Assembly: GCA_963715575.1 (NCBI GenBank)
Contig: OY970250.1
Location: 1,364,001 to 1,428,000 of the forward strand
Direction of reading: 5' to 3'
Length of the DNA: 64,000 nt
Source: AC-32 sp963715575
GTDB taxonomy: Bacteria; Actinomycetota; Thermoleophilia; Gaiellales; Gaiellaceae
The notes under the pieces were generated by a model, which worked only from the letters and a program-made list of their open reading frames with translations, was not told the origin of the DNA and ran no database searches. Shown one piece after another: positions 23,896 to 31,704 of the stretch (position 1 is its first letter; each line of letters starts with the position of its first letter). A program made the position numbers and the translations under genes.

Positions 23896-25221
23896 CTAGC
23901 GGCTCACTGCCAGCAGCGTCGGCACAGTTCGGCCACCCCGCGCCGGCCTCAGCACCGTCACGTAGGCGGTCGTCGGCGAGAGCGCGGTCGTCCAGAGCAT
24001 CTTCGCCGTCACTCGCGGCTTGTGGGGGCAGGGGAGATGCTCGCCCTGGCTCGTGTGGTGATGCTCGTGGCCGGCGTCCTGGCCGGCCAGCGGGCCGAGC
24101 TCGTAGAGGACTCTGTCGCGGCCGCCGCGGAGCCGCCCGAGCACGAGCTGCTGCGAGCAGCGCGAGGCGCGCACGTAGAGCAGCTGCCCCGCGAGCAGCG
24201 AGGGATTCAGCAGCTGCGCGTCGCTCGAGGAGCGCAGCCGCAGGCGCTTGCCCGAGACGACGTTCACGGCGGTGATCCAGCTGCCCGCCTTCGTCGCGCG
24301 ATGGAAGACGACGAGATCGACCCCCAGCGCCGGGCGGCCCAGGGTCCCGGGCGCCTTGACCCGCTCGACGGTCGTGCCCGGCCCGGTCGCGGTCACCGGG
24401 CGAACGTGGATCTCGGTCGGCGTCCGGTAGGCGAGCCAGCTGCGCGAGACCGCGAGCTTCTGGAGGCCGGGGACCGACTCCTGGACGACGGGGGTGAGCG
24501 AGGCGCGGTCGGCCAGGGTCAGGTCGGCGCCGGCCCGCCAGGCGACGAAGGTCGCGCCGATCGCCGGGTCGTTGCCGGGGAGCTGCGTCGTGGTGTCGTC
24601 TCGCCGGAGGAAGCCGCCGACCCCGGGCTGCTGCCAGGCGACGTCGGTGCCGGCCGCGCTCGGGTCGCCTCCGGGCGAGGCGATCGTTCCCGCCGCCTCC
24701 ACCCGCCCGGCCACGAGCGCGGCGAGGAGGGAGGCGGCAGCGAGCACGCGCAGCAGGCGCCGGCCCTGCGGCCGCTCGGCGATCGCGTGCTCGCTCAGGA
24801 CGAGCACCGGCAGCGCCCGCCCGGCGGCGAACCCGGCCGCGATGGCGAGCGAGGCCTTGACGTCTCCGAGCGCGAGGCTCAGCGCGGGCAGCGCCCAGGC
24901 GGCGGTCGCCGGAACGTAAGTCGTGAGGCCGGTGCCGAGGAGCAGCCCGTAGAGGAAGAGGGCGCGCGGCAGCGGCATCGTCCGGCGCCAGGGCTCCGGA
25001 ACCTGGAAGTGGATCTGCGGCCGCACCCGCAGGCCGAGCGCGTCGCTCGCCACGGCCACGACGCCCAGCGCGACCGCCCCGATCAGGACCGCCCGCCCAC
25101 TGATCACGGAGCCGAGTGCGCCCAGCGCGACGAAGATCGCCGCAGCTCCGAGCGCGAGCCCGGCCGCGAAGGCGGCCGCCGCGCGACCCCGATGACGAGC
25201 GGCACGCACGGTGCCGGCCAT
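23896..25221 (-). CDS. Membrane domain (MauF/CcdA-like?) fused to an extracytoplasmic beta-propeller
   Basis: The N-terminal ~165 residues hold about five membrane helices (e.g. FAAGLALGAAAIFVALGALG, ALFLYGLLLGTGLTTYVPATAAW, SLAIAAGFAAGRALPVLVL). The Gly-rich 'GLLLGTGLTTYVP' resembles the CcdA/DsbD/MauF group, but the paired membrane Cys of CcdA are missing. Residues 190-441 form a propeller-like domain with 'GTDVAWQQPG', 'GATFVAWRAGA', 'SRSWLAYRTP' blades and a His-rich loop (GHEHHHTSQGEHLPCPHK). It is the last gene of the methylamine-dehydrogenase-like cluster. By analogy the propeller could stand in for the MauB heavy chain; this is speculative. Confidence 0.6.
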   Translation of the reverse strand: MAGTVRAARHRGRAAAAFAAGLALGAAAIFVALGALGSVISGRAVLIGAVALGVVAVASDALGLRVRPQIHFQVPEPWRRTMPLPRALFLYGLLLGTGLTTYVPATAAWALPALSLALGDVKASLAIAAGFAAGRALPVLVLSEHAIAERPQGRRLLRVLAAASLLAALVAGRVEAAGTIASPGGDPSAAGTDVAWQQPGVGGFLRRDDTTTQLPGNDPAIGATFVAWRAGADLTLADRASLTPVVQESVPGLQKLAVSRSWLAYRTPTEIHVRPVTATGPGTTVERVKAPGTLGRPALGVDLVVFHRATKAGSWITAVNVVSGKRLRLRSSSDAQLLNPSLLAGQLLYVRASRCSQQLVLGRLRGGRDRVLYELGPLAGQDAGHEHHHTSQGEHLPCPHKPRVTAKMLWTTALSPTTAYVTVLRPARGGRTVPTLLAVSR

Positions 25222-25230
25222 GGAGAGGCT

Positions 25231-25296
25231 TCAGGGCGACCAGGCGCCCGCGAGCCCGACGAGCAGCGCGGTCAGCACCAGCGCCGGCGTCAGCAC
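25231..25296 (-). CDS. Possible 21-residue hydrophobic peptide
   Basis: A GTG at 25296 overlaps the stop of the MauA-like gene and opens 22 codons. They encode an almost entirely hydrophobic peptide (LTPALVLTALLVGLAGAWSP), ending 10 bases before the next start. It fills the only gap in this compact operon and could be a membrane peptide. There is no clear ribosome site, so it may be chance. Confidence 0.28.
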   Translation of the reverse strand: MLTPALVLTALLVGLAGAWSP

Positions 25297-25847
25297 TTGA
25301 TCTTCGTGTCGTAGTACATAACGCAGAACACCTTCCGGCCGCTGTAGCAGTAGCCGGTCAGCGCGTAGTCGCCGTTGATCCGGTACGTCGTGTAGCCGCA
25401 GCAGTCGACGAGCTTGCGGATGTGGCCGTTGCAGCAGCGGTACCAGGCGCCGTCGACCTGACCGCGGAAGCCGTGCTCGCGGCTCACCTTGGCGCAGACG
25501 CGCGTGCGCGGGCCAGGCGGCAACGGGTTCCCGTCGGGATCGCGCAGCAGCTTGCGGTGGGCGTCGACGGGCCGGCCGAGCTTGTCCACCGGCCGCCCGA
25601 GGTCGTCCACCGGCTCGCCGTCGTCCGCGCGCAAGGGGAAGCCCTTCGCGTCGATCCGCGGCAGCCCGGTCGGGTGCGGGCAGGAGCCGGTCGTGTAGAT
25701 GTGGCCGCAGAAGTGGAAGGCCTCCGCCCGCTGGGCGCGAATCGCGCCGAGCACGTAGCCGCCGCCGGCGAGGCCGAGCAGCAGCCGGCCGGTGCGGGCG
25801 AGGAAGCCGCGGCGGGACGTCGCGCCCGCGACGGCTTCGCTAAGCAC
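25290..25847 (-). CDS. MauA-like (methylamine dehydrogenase light chain-like) cysteine-rich protein with one Trp
   Basis: The 185-residue product starts at GTG 25847, eight bases inside the upstream gene. A twin-arginine signal (SRRGFLARTGRLLLGLAGG) precedes a mature part with ten Cys. The 'AWYRCCNG' and 'LVDCCGYTTY' motifs match the region around TTQ residue Trp57 in methylamine dehydrogenase light chains (there SWVASCYN ... RDCCGY). The second TTQ tryptophan, in a WCFG motif in the known enzyme, aligns with 'GYCYSG' here. The whole protein has a single Trp, so classical TTQ cannot form. An unusual repeat LGRPVD occurs twice in an insert. Confidence 0.72.
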   Translation of the reverse strand: MLSEAVAGATSRRGFLARTGRLLLGLAGGGYVLGAIRAQRAEAFHFCGHIYTTGSCPHPTGLPRIDAKGFPLRADDGEPVDDLGRPVDKLGRPVDAHRKLLRDPDGNPLPPGPRTRVCAKVSREHGFRGQVDGAWYRCCNGHIRKLVDCCGYTTYRINGDYALTGYCYSGRKVFCVMYYDTKIKC

Positions 25848-26700
25848 GCACCGCCGCCGGGCCGAGCAGCGATTCCAGCTGGTAGAGCGAGTTGAATGTG
25901 CCCTTGGCGAGCACCTTGCCGTCGGGCGCGAGCACGACCGCGTACGGGCTGCCCGGCACCGCGAGCGACTCCCAGGCTTCCGCGTCGTCATGCTCGTCGA
26001 AGAGCTGCAGCTCGACCTCGGGGTCGGGGGCGAGCAGCCGCAGCGACGGCTCGAGCGCGGCGCAGAGCGAGCAGCCGGCCGAGGTGAAGACCGCGACCGC
26101 CAGCGGCGCGCGCCGCTCGAAGCGCTCGATCAGCCCGACGCGGCCGCCGAGCTCCGGGCCTTCGTGCTCGAGCGAGAGCGCCGCCTGCGGGGCGACCGCG
26201 AGCCGGAGCTCACCGAGCTCGCGAGCCAGCGCGAGCAGCGCCACGGCCAGCGCCGCCACGCCGACGAGCGCGACGCCCAGGCCGACGCCGAGCCAGCCCT
26301 CGGTCGAGAGCGAGGCGTCGGGCAGGAACGGCAGCACCGCGAACGCGGCGGTGAGGCAGGCCGAGCGCACTACCGCGCCCCAGCCGATCCGCGAGCGGCT
26401 CCCGAAGCAGCCGCACGGCCGGCCGGCCCGACCGCGCGCGATCGCGACCACGAGCAGCAGCGTGAAGAGGCCGAGCAGAACGGCGGCGGCCTCCGCCGAG
26501 CCCGGCACGCCTGCGGCAACGGCGATCCCGAGCAGGCCCTCGACCGCGATCGACCCAGCCCAGGCAACCACCGCGTTGGGCCCGTGCAGCCCGTAGCTCG
26601 CAAGCGCCCGCCGGCCCCGCGCGCCGGCGGCGAGCTTGGCCGCCGCGGAGCCGAGCAGGACCGCGGCGAGAACCAGGCGGAGAAGACCCACGACCGTCAA
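25840..26700 (-). CDS. MauE-MauD fusion (membrane DoxX-like domain plus thioredoxin domain)
   Basis: The 286-residue protein begins with a four-helix MauE/DoxX-type domain: 'LRLVLAAVLLGSAAAKL' first, then 'GRPCGCFGSRSRIGWGAVVRSACLTAAF' with the conserved CGCFG. From about residue 190 it continues as a thioredoxin-like domain whose active site is 'FTSAGCSLCAALEP' (CSLC), followed by 'VPGSPYAVVLAPDGKVLAKG'. MauE and MauD are separate genes in methylotrophs, where they help form the light-chain disulfides. Here they are one chain immediately upstream of, and overlapping by eight bases, the MauA-like gene. Confidence 0.82.
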   Translation of the reverse strand: MTVVGLLRLVLAAVLLGSAAAKLAAGARGRRALASYGLHGPNAVVAWAGSIAVEGLLGIAVAAGVPGSAEAAAVLLGLFTLLLVVAIARGRAGRPCGCFGSRSRIGWGAVVRSACLTAAFAVLPFLPDASLSTEGWLGVGLGVALVGVAALAVALLALARELGELRLAVAPQAALSLEHEGPELGGRVGLIERFERRAPLAVAVFTSAGCSLCAALEPSLRLLAPDPEVELQLFDEHDDAEAWESLAVPGSPYAVVLAPDGKVLAKGTFNSLYQLESLLGPAAVRA

Positions 26701-26784
26701 GCGGCCGAGGATATCGGCAGCCCGTTTCCGCTCGCCGTTTGCCGGGTAGCCGTTTTGTCCGCAATCTCAACGAGGAGGGGACTG

Positions 26785-27285
26785 ATGGCAGAGCTGACCG
26801 CGCTCGAGAGCAAGCTCGGCGAGGTGCTGGGCCTGGCGATGGCCGCCCAGGACGCGACCGCGAAGGTGGGCAAGCTCGTCGAAGAGGAAGGCGGGCACGA
26901 CGATCTTCGCTCCACGCTCCAGCGCATGGCCAAGGAGGCGAAGGAGACCGAGGAGCGGACCACCGACCTGGCCTCCGAGCTCGACGGCAAGAAGACCGCG
27001 ATCCTCGAGAAGGCGCGGGAGACCAAACAGGAGGCGACGGAGATGATGTCGACCTACCTGGGCGACGACGCCGACGCGCTCGACGGCTTCGAGTTCCTGA
27101 CCATGGCCGAGGCTGGCGAGGTCGGCCACTGGCAGGTGGTGGGCACGATGAGCGAGCGCGCCAACGTGCCCGGGCTGCAGGAGCTCGTCCAGTGGGCTGA
27201 GCCGATTCAACAGCGCCACTTCCAGCAGACGCTGGAGGGCTCGGTCGAACTGGCCGCCGACGAGGATCCGAACGAGCCGGCCTGA
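26785..27285 (+). CDS. Helical ferritin-like hypothetical protein
   Basis: The 166-residue product begins at ATG 26785 after GAGGAGGGG. It is almost wholly helical. A long charged coiled-coil-like pair comes first (LQRMAKEAKETEERTTDLASEL). The second half carries 'EAGEVGHWQVVGTMSERANVPGLQELV' and 'QQRHFQQTLEG'. The ExxxH-type spacing and four-helix pattern recall DUF892/YciE ferritin-like proteins, but a full di-iron ligand set is not obvious. It is alone on this strand and divergent from the MauED gene. The function is unknown. Confidence 0.65.
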   Translation: MAELTALESKLGEVLGLAMAAQDATAKVGKLVEEEGGHDDLRSTLQRMAKEAKETEERTTDLASELDGKKTAILEKARETKQEATEMMSTYLGDDADALDGFEFLTMAEAGEVGHWQVVGTMSERANVPGLQELVQWAEPIQQRHFQQTLEGSVELAADEDPNEPA

Positions 27286-27306
27286 GCTCCATCGCGCGGC
27301 GCCGCG

Positions 27307-28689
27307 CTAGCCGGCGCGTAGCGCGTGCACGACGAACGCCTCGACCGGCTCCCCCTTGCCCTTCAGCTGGAGCGGGGGGAGCCGGTCGAGCACGGCGCCC
27401 GGTGGTAGGGCGGCCGCGGTCTCGGCCCCGACGACCACCTGGCCGACCGGCGCGATGGACTCGAGGCGCGCGGCCAGGTTCACCGTGTCGCCGACGACGC
27501 CGTGCTTGCGGTGGCCGCTGGGGCCGCCGACGAGCCCGGCCAGCACCTCGCCGCTGTTCACGCCCGCCCGGAAGCGAGGCCAGTCGGGGTGGCCCGAGGC
27601 GATCTCGGCCGCGGCGGATTGGAAGGTGAGTGCGGTGCGCACCGCGCGCCTCGCGTGGTCGGGCTGGTCGCCGTGCTGGTTGAAGATCACCATCACCGCG
27701 TCGCCGACGATCTGGTGGACGACACCGCCGTCCCGCTCGAGCAGCGGCACCAGCTTCCCGAAGTAGCCGTTCAACATCGCCGCCACCCGCGCCGGAGTCG
27801 TTCGCTCCGAGAACGACGTGAAGCCCTGCAGGTCGGCGAACAGGATCGTCGCCTCACGGGTGTCCGCGAGCGTCTCGTCGAGATAAAGCGGGCTGAACCG
27901 TTCCTCGTGCCACTCGCCGCGTGCGCTCACGGCGATCGTGACGAACGCGGTCAGCATCAGCAGGTGCCATTCCCACCACGAGGCGTGCCAGTTGCGAGCC
28001 CACGCGATCACGAGCATTGCCTCGGCCAGGAGTGCGAACGAGAGGGCGACGCCGAGCAGGAACTGTGCGCGGCGGCGCCGGTAGAGGCGGAAGTAGCCGA
28101 CCGCCGCGGTCGCGTACAGCACGACGCCGATCACGGCCAGGGTGACCTGCCAGCCGTCGAGCTGCTCGACGCCGAGCTCGCCCGCGAGGGGCGGCAGCTC
28201 CGAGAGCGAGATCGCCGCCCACAATGCGAGCAGCGTCGCAAGCGCCGCGATCAGCGCCCAGGCCCGGCGCAACACGCGCTCGGCCGCCGCGGGCCGGAGC
28301 TGCAGCCCCGAGGCCGCCGCGAAGAGGCCCGCAACCGCGAGCCCGAACGGCGTCGCGAGCTCGAAGCCCGCGTTCTTGCCCAGCAGCACGCCCGGCGTGG
28401 CGAGGGCGTGCAGGCCGAGGAAGCCGGCCGCCGAGATGAAGGCGAGCGAGACCAGGAACAGCCGCGCATCTCGCCGTCGGCGGGCCGCGACGCCGACCGC
28501 GTAGCCGAGCACGACGCTGACCGAAGCCGCGCTCAGCACGAGCCAGAAGTGCGCGGGGTGGTTCTCCCAGGCCTCGTCAATCCCCGGATGCAGCAGCAGG
28601 AGCGCGAGCAGCCCTGCGCCGAGCAGGAGTGCGGCGGCCGGCCACGCTGCGGACGTGCGTGCCGCCTCGGCCTTGGCCGCCGCAGTCAC
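27307..28689 (-). CDS. Membrane-bound class III adenylate/guanylate cyclase
   Basis: The 460-residue product starts at GTG 28689, overlapping the upstream stop (GTGA). About seven membrane helices fill residues 15-250. The cytoplasmic cyclase domain then shows 'ATILFADLQGFTSFSERTTP' (first metal Asp), 'VVHQIVGDAVMVIF' (second metal Asp) and 'KHGVVGDTVNLAARLESIAP' (adenine/transition-state region). These are the residues needed for a homodimeric cyclase. The membrane part is not a recognised sensor family. Confidence 0.87.
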   Translation of the reverse strand: MTAAAKAEAARTSAAWPAAALLLGAGLLALLLLHPGIDEAWENHPAHFWLVLSAASVSVVLGYAVGVAARRRRDARLFLVSLAFISAAGFLGLHALATPGVLLGKNAGFELATPFGLAVAGLFAAASGLQLRPAAAERVLRRAWALIAALATLLALWAAISLSELPPLAGELGVEQLDGWQVTLAVIGVVLYATAAVGYFRLYRRRRAQFLLGVALSFALLAEAMLVIAWARNWHASWWEWHLLMLTAFVTIAVSARGEWHEERFSPLYLDETLADTREATILFADLQGFTSFSERTTPARVAAMLNGYFGKLVPLLERDGGVVHQIVGDAVMVIFNQHGDQPDHARRAVRTALTFQSAAAEIASGHPDWPRFRAGVNSGEVLAGLVGGPSGHRKHGVVGDTVNLAARLESIAPVGQVVVGAETAAALPPGAVLDRLPPLQLKGKGEPVEAFVVHALRAG

Positions 28690-29858
28690 CGGTCGTCTTG
28701 GCCGTGTGGCTCGCCGTAGGCCCCGAGCAGGTCGAGGAACGGGACCGCGTCGAAGGCCTCGGGCCCGAGCACACCGCTGCCGTTCCACGTGCCGTTCGCG
28801 AGTAGCTCCAGCGCAACGACCGGGTTCAAAGCGGTCTGCAGGACGACCGCCTGTGAGCCGTACTGGCGCATCGTCCGCTCGTTGTCGGCCACGTGGTAGA
28901 GGTAGGTCGCCCGCGCCTCCCCGTCCAGGCCGGTGCCGGTGACGAAGGTGCCCGCGCAGGTCTTGCCGTGCATGCGCTCGCCGAGCGTCGCCGGGTCGGG
29001 CAGCGCCGCGGCGAGCACGTCGCGCGGCGCCACCTCGACGCCGCCGACCGAGACCGGCTCCTTCGAGTCCAGTCCGAGCTTGTGCAGCGTCTTCAGCACG
29101 CCGATGAACTCCTCGCCGAGGCCGTACTTGAAGGTGACGCGCTTGCAGTCGACCCAGCGTGGCACGAGCACGACCTCCTCGTGCTCGACGTTGACGCACT
29201 GAAGCGGGCCGATCCCCTCCGGGAAGTCGAACACCTCGGGCTCGCTGAACGGCTCGGTCGTGTACCAGCCGCGCCCGCGCTCCCAGATCAGGGGCGGGTT
29301 GAGGCACTCCTCGATCGTCGTCCAGATCGAGAAGGTCGGCGCGAACTCGTAGCCGTCGACCTCCAGGTTCGCGCCGTCGCGCACGCCGATCTCGTCGATC
29401 TCGGCGAACAGGTGATCGGCGGCGTAGCGGGCGAAGACGTCCGAGAGGCCCGGCTCGACGCCGATCCCGACGAGCGCGAGCAGGCCAGCCTCGGTCCAGC
29501 GCTCGTGCTGGTCGAGCTGCTCCTGGCCGAGCAGCGTGTTCGGCCCGGAGAGCGACATCGCCATGTCGAGGTAGGTGCAGCGGGTCTCGAAGGCGGCCTC
29601 GAAGATCGGCAGGACAAAGCGCGGGTCGGTCGCGTTCAGGACGGCGTCGTGCTCGCGCGCGAGCGCCGCCACGCTGGACTGGTCGGACGCGTCGACCCGG
29701 GCCGCGCCGAAGCGGTCGTCGTCGAGCCGTTCGACGAGCGCCCGAGGCCGTGCCGGGTCGAGATCGGCGAAGGTGATCCGCTCGAAGAAGTCGCGCCGCT
29801 GCGCCACCGCCGCCACCGCCGCTCCCACGCCTCCTGTTCCGACGACCAGGATCTTCAC
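28686..29858 (-). CDS. Saccharopine dehydrogenase-family NAD(P)-binding enzyme
   Basis: The 390-residue protein begins 'VKILVVGTGGVGAAVAAVAQRR', a Rossmann GxGGVG motif directly at the N-terminus, which fixes the GTG start at 29858. Then come 'DAVLNATDPRFVLPIFEAAFETRCTYLDMA' and 'VGIGVEPGLSDVFARYAADHLF', typical of saccharopine dehydrogenase C-terminal domain enzymes. Related enzymes act in lysine catabolism or carboxynorspermidine synthesis; the substrate is not evident. The membrane cyclase is translated downstream with a four-base overlap. Confidence 0.85.
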   Translation of the reverse strand: MKILVVGTGGVGAAVAAVAQRRDFFERITFADLDPARPRALVERLDDDRFGAARVDASDQSSVAALAREHDAVLNATDPRFVLPIFEAAFETRCTYLDMAMSLSGPNTLLGQEQLDQHERWTEAGLLALVGIGVEPGLSDVFARYAADHLFAEIDEIGVRDGANLEVDGYEFAPTFSIWTTIEECLNPPLIWERGRGWYTTEPFSEPEVFDFPEGIGPLQCVNVEHEEVVLVPRWVDCKRVTFKYGLGEEFIGVLKTLHKLGLDSKEPVSVGGVEVAPRDVLAAALPDPATLGERMHGKTCAGTFVTGTGLDGEARATYLYHVADNERTMRQYGSQAVVLQTALNPVVALELLANGTWNGSGVLGPEAFDAVPFLDLLGAYGEPHGQDDR

Positions 29859-29914
29859 GCCAGGACTGTATTCCGGCCTCGTCCTGCGGGGCTTAGAGTC
29901 CGCAAAGGGCACGA

Positions 29915-30985
29915 ATGCTGCGGATATCGGCCTCACCTCTGCTCGGGCATGCGCTGGACGTCAGTCTTGCGGTCGACGTGCGCTGGAAATTCGCCGGCCT
30001 GGCCGGGCTCGCCACGTTCGCGACGCTCGTGCTGCTCGCGTTGACGCTTCGCTCCTTGCGCCGAGACGAGCTGATCCATGCCTCCGGGCAGCGTCACGAT
30101 CGCCGCAGGCGAAGCGCTCGCGGGCGGCCGGACGCCCGCGCGGCGCTCGCGCTCGTGGGCGACGCGCTCGCAGCCACGCACAACCCTCGCGCGCTCGTGC
30201 CGGTGATCCTCGACGTCGTCGCGGAGGCGACCGGCGCAAGGGGTGCGCGGATCTTCAGGGACGGGGAGGAGCTCGGTTGGATCGGCGAGCCGGTTGATGG
30301 ACGCAACGAGCTACGGCTCGATCTCTCGGCCGAGGATGAACCAACTCGCACCGAGCTCGTGCTCTACCCGCCGCCGGAGGGCTTCACGGCCGAGACGAGG
30401 CAGCTCGCCGAGTGGCTCGCGGCCCAGGCCGGGATCGCCCTCGAGAATGCGCGCCTGCACGAACTGGTTCAGCGCCAGGCGATCACCGACGACCTGACGG
30501 GCCTCGTCAACCGGCGTCGCTTCCTGGCGGTGCTCGACACGGAAGTGGAGCGGGCGGCCCAGTCCGGAAGCGGTCTCGGCATCGTCCTGATCGACCTCGA
30601 CGACTTCAAGGATGTCAACGACCGCTTCGGCCACCACTCGGGAGATCGCGTGCTGGCGGCCTTCGGCAATTTGCTGCAGGACCACGTCCGCGATGTCGAC
30701 CTCGCGGCGCGGCTCGGCGGTGAGGAGTTCGCATTGCTGCTGCCGGAGATCGAAGGCCGTGATGCCGTGCTGGTCGCCGAGCGGTTGTGTCGTTCGCTGT
30801 CAGAGCGTCCCATCGCCCGGGTGGAGGGGAACGCACTCAGCTCGACCGCCAGCTTCGGCGTCGCCCAGTACCGGCAGGGGGACACCGGTGAGGACCTGCT
30901 GCGGCTCGCGGACGATGCCCTCTATCGCGCCAAAGGCGAGGGCAAGAACCGCGTCTGCGTGGCTCGCAAAGGCCGCGCGGCCTGA
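29915..30985 (+). CDS. GAF-GGDEF diguanylate cyclase, membrane-anchored
   Basis: The 356-residue product has one N-terminal membrane helix (GLAGLATFATLVLLALTL). A GAF-like domain lies at about residues 75-175. The GGDEF domain follows: 'DDLTGLVNRRRFLAVL', 'IDLDDFKDVNDRFGHHSGD', and the active-site variant 'RLGGEEFALLLPE'. RxxD precedes it at the usual distance (RDVD), so product inhibition by c-di-GMP is possible. It should make c-di-GMP from GTP and is divergent from the saccharopine-dehydrogenase-like gene. Confidence 0.9.
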   Translation: MLRISASPLLGHALDVSLAVDVRWKFAGLAGLATFATLVLLALTLRSLRRDELIHASGQRHDRRRRSARGRPDARAALALVGDALAATHNPRALVPVILDVVAEATGARGARIFRDGEELGWIGEPVDGRNELRLDLSAEDEPTRTELVLYPPPEGFTAETRQLAEWLAAQAGIALENARLHELVQRQAITDDLTGLVNRRRFLAVLDTEVERAAQSGSGLGIVLIDLDDFKDVNDRFGHHSGDRVLAAFGNLLQDHVRDVDLAARLGGEEFALLLPEIEGRDAVLVAERLCRSLSERPIARVEGNALSSTASFGVAQYRQGDTGEDLLRLADDALYRAKGEGKNRVCVARKGRAA

Positions 30986-31018
30986 AGTGCCGTCCTCCCA
31001 GGTCGCGATACTCAAGCT

Positions 31019-31681
31019 GTGCCGGTCAGAACCCTGCTGCTCGCGCTCGCGCTTGTGTTCACAGGTTCAAGCGCAGGCTACTTCTGGCGTGCCGCACTCG
31101 AGCCGCCGGAGGCTCGGGTCGTCGAGGCCGCCCCGCCGGAGTCGCCGGCGCAACCGTCCGTCCAGCTGCCCGAGGCTGCCCCAACCGGAAAGCGACCTCC
31201 GTCCGCGCCCGTTGGGCATCCGGGTAAGCGAGCCCGGCCCGGCGGGACGATCGTGCTCGCCGGCGGCCGCTCGGAGGCGCAGCGGCTGGCTGTCGGGGCG
31301 CAGGCGGCTGTCCGGGGCGCGGCCGCCCGTCGCGTGAGCCCGGCGCCTTCTCGTGGCGGATCGCCGCCGCCGCCTCCTCCTCCACCGCCCCCTCCGCCGC
31401 CGCCTCCGCCTCCGCCACCGCCTCCGCCTCCGCCGCCACCTCCGCCCCCTCCGCCGCCACCGCCTCCGCCGCCACCGCCGCCGCCTCCGCCGCCGCCGCC
31501 GCCTCCTCCTCCTCCTCCTCCTCCCCCTCCTCCTCCTCCTCCTCCTCCTCCGCCACCCCCTCCGCCGTCGCCGGCGGTCCCGCCACACAAGACTCCGCCT
31601 CCGCCGCCGTATGAACCCCGGCCCGGGTACGGCCTCGGCGACAAGAATCACGAGCACACCGGGCCCCGCGGCAAGCCCTGA
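31019..31681 (+). CDS. Exported protein with 68 consecutive prolines
   Basis: The 220-residue product starts at GTG 31019 with an export signal (TLLLALALVFTGSSAG). A spacer of about 90 residues rich in Ala, Pro and Arg follows, then 68 uninterrupted prolines encoded by 31364-31567. The tail is short (PHKTPPPPPYEPRPGYGLGDKNHE). The tract uses CCG, CCT, CCA and CCC in mixed order, so it is not a pure microsatellite. Translation of such a run needs elongation factor P. The protein probably forms a stiff polyproline-II rod across the cell envelope. The antisense strand reads as poly-Gly and is not a gene. Confidence 0.6.
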   Translation: MPVRTLLLALALVFTGSSAGYFWRAALEPPEARVVEAAPPESPAQPSVQLPEAAPTGKRPPSAPVGHPGKRARPGGTIVLAGGRSEAQRLAVGAQAAVRGAAARRVSPAPSRGGSPPPPPPPPPPPPPPPPPPPPPPPPPPPPPPPPPPPPPPPPPPPPPPPPPPPPPPPPPPPPPPPPPPPPSPAVPPHKTPPPPPYEPRPGYGLGDKNHEHTGPRGKP

Positions 31682-31704
31682 GCCGCCGCGCCGAGGCTCT
31701 GCTC

